DNA from: Sporopachydermia quercuum
Lineage: Eukaryota > Ascomycota > Sporopachydermiomycetes > Sporopachydermiales > Sporopachydermiaceae
Length of the DNA stretch: 64,000 nt
NCBI GenBank assembly: GCA_001599295.1
Contig: BCGN01000008.1
Span: 124,001-188,000 of the forward strand
Reading direction: 5' to 3'
The position numbers and the translations under genes were made by a program. The notes under the pieces were generated by a model. It was given only the letters and a program-made list of their open reading frames with translations. It ran no database searches and was not told the origin of the DNA. This document shows, piece after piece, positions 61,077 through 64,000 of the stretch; the stretch's first letter is position 1, and each line of letters opens with the position of its first letter.

Positions 61077-64000
61077 CTATAAAGACATTCCATCTTGATC
61101 GAGCAACATATTGACAACAGGTTCACCTTGAACACATAATACATGAATACCTGAACCCAATTCACATATTGTCAACATATTGTTCTCATCAGTATTAAAC
61201 ATTTTGAAGTATACCTGATCGTTATCCTCAATTTCTATCCCATTAATAAGTACAATTCGATATCCTCCACCTTCTATGGCAACCCTTTCTCCATTTATCA
61301 TTAGACGACTGCCAGCTGTTAGACTTGTCAATTCAATACGAACAGAATCTAATACTCCTACAAGCAATTGTAGACTCAATCCTGTTTCCACCTTCCTATC
61401 AGGTTTCTGGTTGCCTCCATCACTATTATAAATTGTATCATCATAATGATCATGCCGATCATTACAACCATCTATTTGAATCTCTTTGACCATATACAAT
61501 AACTGCTTTTGAGCCAAGGTTTCCTTCTCTCCTATAATGATTTCGACAGCTGAATGGTTTGGATCTATCTCCAAGTATGTTTTACACATTGCTGTTGGAT
61601 CAACAAACATTGAGGCATAAGCATCATCAAGCTCAATAGGAACATATGAAGTTTCCTGAGAAGTTTCGAAGTTTCTAACGTATGATTTCAAGTATTCAGG
61701 CATTTGGTATTTATATCGCCAGTCTAAATAATAGAAATCATCCCAAGAAGATATCTGGGAGAAGAAAGATCTTTTCCTCAAATCATAAGAGTTTCTGCCT
61801 GACGAAGTAAAATAAGACCCATCAGAATGCACAATAGTTCTCTGCATTTTATTTGTAGTGTACAGTTTAGAATCGAAAGATCTGTAATCATTTCTATGAC
61901 CATTGCTATGACCATTTCTATCGATTCCATTAAAATTACTGTTGTATTGGACATCAACTGGTAAATAGAGAGGACATGAATCCTTTCTCGAAACTTGAAC
62001 TTTATGCCAAACAACATTTCTACCAGCATGAAATCTATCCCCATTAATAAAGGTAGAGCTAGAACTTCCATTGTAATTATAATGGTTGATTCCATCACCA
62101 TTTATACCAAACATATAGTCATTCACACTATCGACAACTGTTTCTTGATGATCAGTCAATCCGCAAGCATCAACATCAAAAGAATCTTGTAATGATGCTT
62201 TCTTAATACCATCAAAGCTATTCATATCATTCATATCAGCTAATTCATTATGTTTTGATCCCGTTGCTCCATCAACTCTTAATAAAACTCTTCTAGTTCT
62301 GAGGAAATCCCATAGTTTCTTTTCGGAAAACCTGGGTTGTTGATAGATTGAATTTATAAAGCTGAAATAAGTGTTGAACATTTGTTTAATGAACAGTATA
62401 ATTATTCTCCCGAGTTTGAATTGGGACAGGAATAATTCGATTGTTTTTTTCAATGAATGGTTCTGGATCTTCATAATACTAACAGTAAGATTAGGCTTTA
62501 TTGAGTCGTCAGCGGAGTCGAGGTTTTCGTTGAATTGTATGTTTTCATTATTTGGTTGATCGTCCTTGATGTTATTGTTATTGTTATTGTCATCAGTTTT
62601 GAACGTAACGGCAGTTGACTCCTCATTCATTCTCCTATCAATATGATCAACTGCTTCTTCCTTCTCATTCTGCTTTTTATAGTTACCGCTAAAACTATTC
62701 TTATTGTTGATCTTTTTCTCATCATTATGCTCATTATCTTTCTTTCCACCTTTCTTATGATCCTCTTTTATACTGTCCCCATCATTTATATTACTATAAT
62801 TAGTATGATTTCTATTTTTCTTCCTCAGTTCATCCATGTCTTTATTATACCAAAAAGGGTGACCCTCAGTGGAAAAGACGAAATTAGACATTTCAGTATT
62901 GAGCAAGTTTGACTCATCAAAAGTCAAATATAAATATTTCAACGTTTCAGATAAAACAAAACTATCCATTTTATCCTCTGATACGCCAGTTAATACATTT
63001 TGAACAGAAGCAAATCCACATTTTGCTCTTCTCAAGTTCCAAATGTCATTTAAAACTGATTTGGCCACTTGTAAGTAAAAGGGATCCTTAGTAGCTCTGT
63101 ATAAATAGTAATTGGATTCAATGAATTCAGGACGTAATGGATACCAATTTAATAACACTTGTCTTGGCTTCAAACGATCATTATTATAATTGGATTTATC
63201 TGTCTGAGAATTACCATTATCTGTCCTTGGTCTATAATGATGATTAGCTTGATAGACCCATCGTTCTGGGATTCCCATATAGGTGTTCCACAGCTTGAAA
63301 TATACCATATGCAATTTGATAGCATCATCTAAATTACCATTGAGGACCTGTAAAGTAGGAAAGAAAGCAGCCAGAGCGTCAATCCAAGTCGTGGAAGGAA
63401 CACCATTGCTGTAATCGAAATTTCTATACATCCAATCAGATAATGAGTGCGTTCTTACAGCTTGATATGACTGCTGAAATACTTCCATTGATTTATCATT
63501 ATTAAATAAAATACCATGTTTTAAAGCATACTCGTAAAATGAATCAATGCTAGCACCAATTCCTGTTAAGGGCGACAGCCAATCACCAGTCAAAGGGTCT
63601 AATGACATTGGTACAGCATTCAGATCTGATCGGCCTTCCCACATAGTCAGAAAAGCCTTGTAGGCCCTATTTTCATAAATAGGATTACCTGTTAATTTTG
63701 ACAATAAGGAGAACTCTAGAATAAGACTGCCTGCTCCAGCAGTACAGGTTTCGGTTCCTAGGTGATTCTCCAATATCCTTTGATCGTAAGAGCGTAGTAA
63801 GTTTACTCTTGGCATAGGAATACCCTTTTTCGTATCAAATGCTTCCAGCAACTTATTGGCCAGTTCAACGGCATATTCTAGCAAAAACCCGTCATAATCT
63901 ATGATTTTCATACCTAATCTTTCTTCTGATGCGTAGAAATGCGATGACAGTAATCCACCTATTATTCTGATTGTTGTTTCAAATACTTGGACTATTCGAT
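61077..64000 (-). CDS. MNL1: EDEM-type ER mannosidase Htm1/Mnl1 (GH47), 5' end outside window
   Basis: The frame stays open to the right edge, so the N-terminus (signal peptide, first GH47 strands) is missing. The first visible residues are RIVQVFETTIRIIGGLLSSH, which contain the first catalytic Glu of GH47. The second acid lies in GIGASIDSFYEYALK (Asp) and the third in LRPEFIESNYYLYRA (Glu). The calcium-binding Thr is in FVFSTEGHPFW, and FVLSETLKYLYLTFDE is nearly identical to S. cerevisiae Htm1. The enzyme, in complex with Pdi1, trims N-glycans on misfolded glycoproteins so that Yos9 can send them to ERAD. After the catalytic domain there is a long Asn/Asp/Lys-rich, probably disordered insertion (about 140 residues) before Htm1-like C-terminal blocks. 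This makes the protein longer than Htm1. Mnl2 is the alternative, less likely. Confidence 0.92.
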   Translation of the reverse strand, partial: RIVQVFETTIRIIGGLLSSHFYASEERLGMKIIDYDGFLLEYAVELANKLLEAFDTKKGIPMPRVNLLRSYDQRILENHLGTETCTAGAGSLILEFSLLSKLTGNPIYENRAYKAFLTMWEGRSDLNAVPMSLDPLTGDWLSPLTGIGASIDSFYEYALKHGILFNNDKSMEVFQQSYQAVRTHSLSDWMYRNFDYSNGVPSTTWIDALAAFFPTLQVLNGNLDDAIKLHMVYFKLWNTYMGIPERWVYQANHHYRPRTDNGNSQTDKSNYNNDRLKPRQVLLNWYPLRPEFIESNYYLYRATKDPFYLQVAKSVLNDIWNLRRAKCGFASVQNVLTGVSEDKMDSFVLSETLKYLYLTFDESNLLNTEMSNFVFSTEGHPFWYNKDMDELRKKNRNHTNYSNINDGDSIKEDHKKGGKKDNEHNDEKKINNKNSFSGNYKKQNEKEEAVDHIDRRMNEESTAVTFKTDDNNNNNNIKDDQPNNENIQFNENLDSADDSIKPNLTVSIMKIQNHSLKKTIELFLSQFKLGRIIILFIKQMFNTYFSFINSIYQQPRFSEKKLWDFLRTRRVLLRVDGATGSKHNELADMNDMNSFDGIKKASLQDSFDVDACGLTDHQETVVDSVNDYMFGINGDGINHYNYNGSSSSTFINGDRFHAGRNVVWHKVQVSRKDSCPLYLPVDVQYNSNFNGIDRNGHSNGHRNDYRSFDSKLYTTNKMQRTIVHSDGSYFTSSGRNSYDLRKRSFFSQISSWDDFYYLDWRYKYQMPEYLKSYVRNFETSQETSYVPIELDDAYASMFVDPTAMCKTYLEIDPNHSAVEIIIGEKETLAQKQLLYMVKEIQIDGCNDRHDHYDDTIYNSDGGNQKPDRKVETGLSLQLLVGVLDSVRIELTSLTAGSRLMINGERVAIEGGGYRIVLINGIEIEDNDQVYFKMFNTDENNMLTICELGSGIHVLCVQGEPVVNMLLDQDGMSL

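Noticed and set aside
1-64000. Transposons, retroelements, virus-like elements, CRISPR arrays, rRNA
   Set aside because: I saw no reverse transcriptase, integrase, transposase or capsid motifs, no long terminal repeats and no regularly spaced repeats.
1-64000. CUG-Ser clade origin
   Set aside because: CTG falls on invariant leucines in RPT6 and MGM101.

Overview
The window looks like a stretch of nuclear chromosome from a budding yeast (Saccharomycotina). The base composition is A+T-rich. Genes are mostly single-exon, about 25 in 64 kb, and the recognisable ones are yeast housekeeping genes (RPT6, SDH6, TIM54, MGM101, TFC1, SPC98, CSM3, IMH1). The introns I can place have yeast-type signals: GTATGT or GTAAGT donors, a TACTAAC or CCCTAAC branch site, and an AG only 9 to 14 nt further on. 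CTG codons fall on invariant leucines of Rpt6 (ALLRPGR) and Mgm101 (LPEIKY), so the CUG-Ser clades are unlikely. A ceramide glucosyltransferase (HSX11 type), absent from S. cerevisiae, also points away from Saccharomyces. I cannot name the genus. Seven N bases (2257, 6385, 6478, 6727, 14454, 17003, 19137) indicate a draft assembly.

Layout. 1-13.8 kb: a cut-off gene at the left edge, a spliced PHD-finger gene, a Zn2Cys6 regulator, the Golgi golgin IMH1, a chitin-deacetylase-like protein and an unknown coiled-coil protein. 15.6-20.5 kb: a UFD1-type protein with zinc fingers and an AZUL-like domain converges on the proteasome ATPase gene RPT6 (one intron). A small spliced gene for a cysteine-rich membrane protein follows. 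21-31.6 kb: a DHA1-type MFS exporter, a 3.4-kb gap without genes, a methyltransferase, TIM54 and spliced SHM1. 32.7-45.4 kb: HSX11, a large Zn2Cys6 regulator, SDH6 and a LIM-RhoGAP (RGA1). 48-56.6 kb: SPC98, CSM3, a small membrane ORF, TFC1 and a gene whose reading frame is split over three frames. 58-64 kb: a WSC cell-wall sensor, MGM101 and an EDEM-type mannosidase (MNL1) that runs off the right edge.

Functional threads. Several genes serve mitochondria (TIM54, SHM1, SDH6, MGM101). Others serve protein turnover (UFD1-AZUL protein, RPT6, MNL1), cell wall and polarity (chitin deacetylase, WSC sensor, RGA1), and chromosome or spindle work (CSM3, SPC98). Apart from shared divergent promoters they do not form an operon-like system. 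I found no transposon, retroelement, tRNA, rRNA or CRISPR array that I could support, and I see no convincing undescribed multi-gene system. The most useful observations are the gene models that need splicing, the UFD1/AZUL fusion, the split-frame gene near 56 kb, a CGG-word-rich block at 48-56 kb, and several unusually long gene-free gaps.
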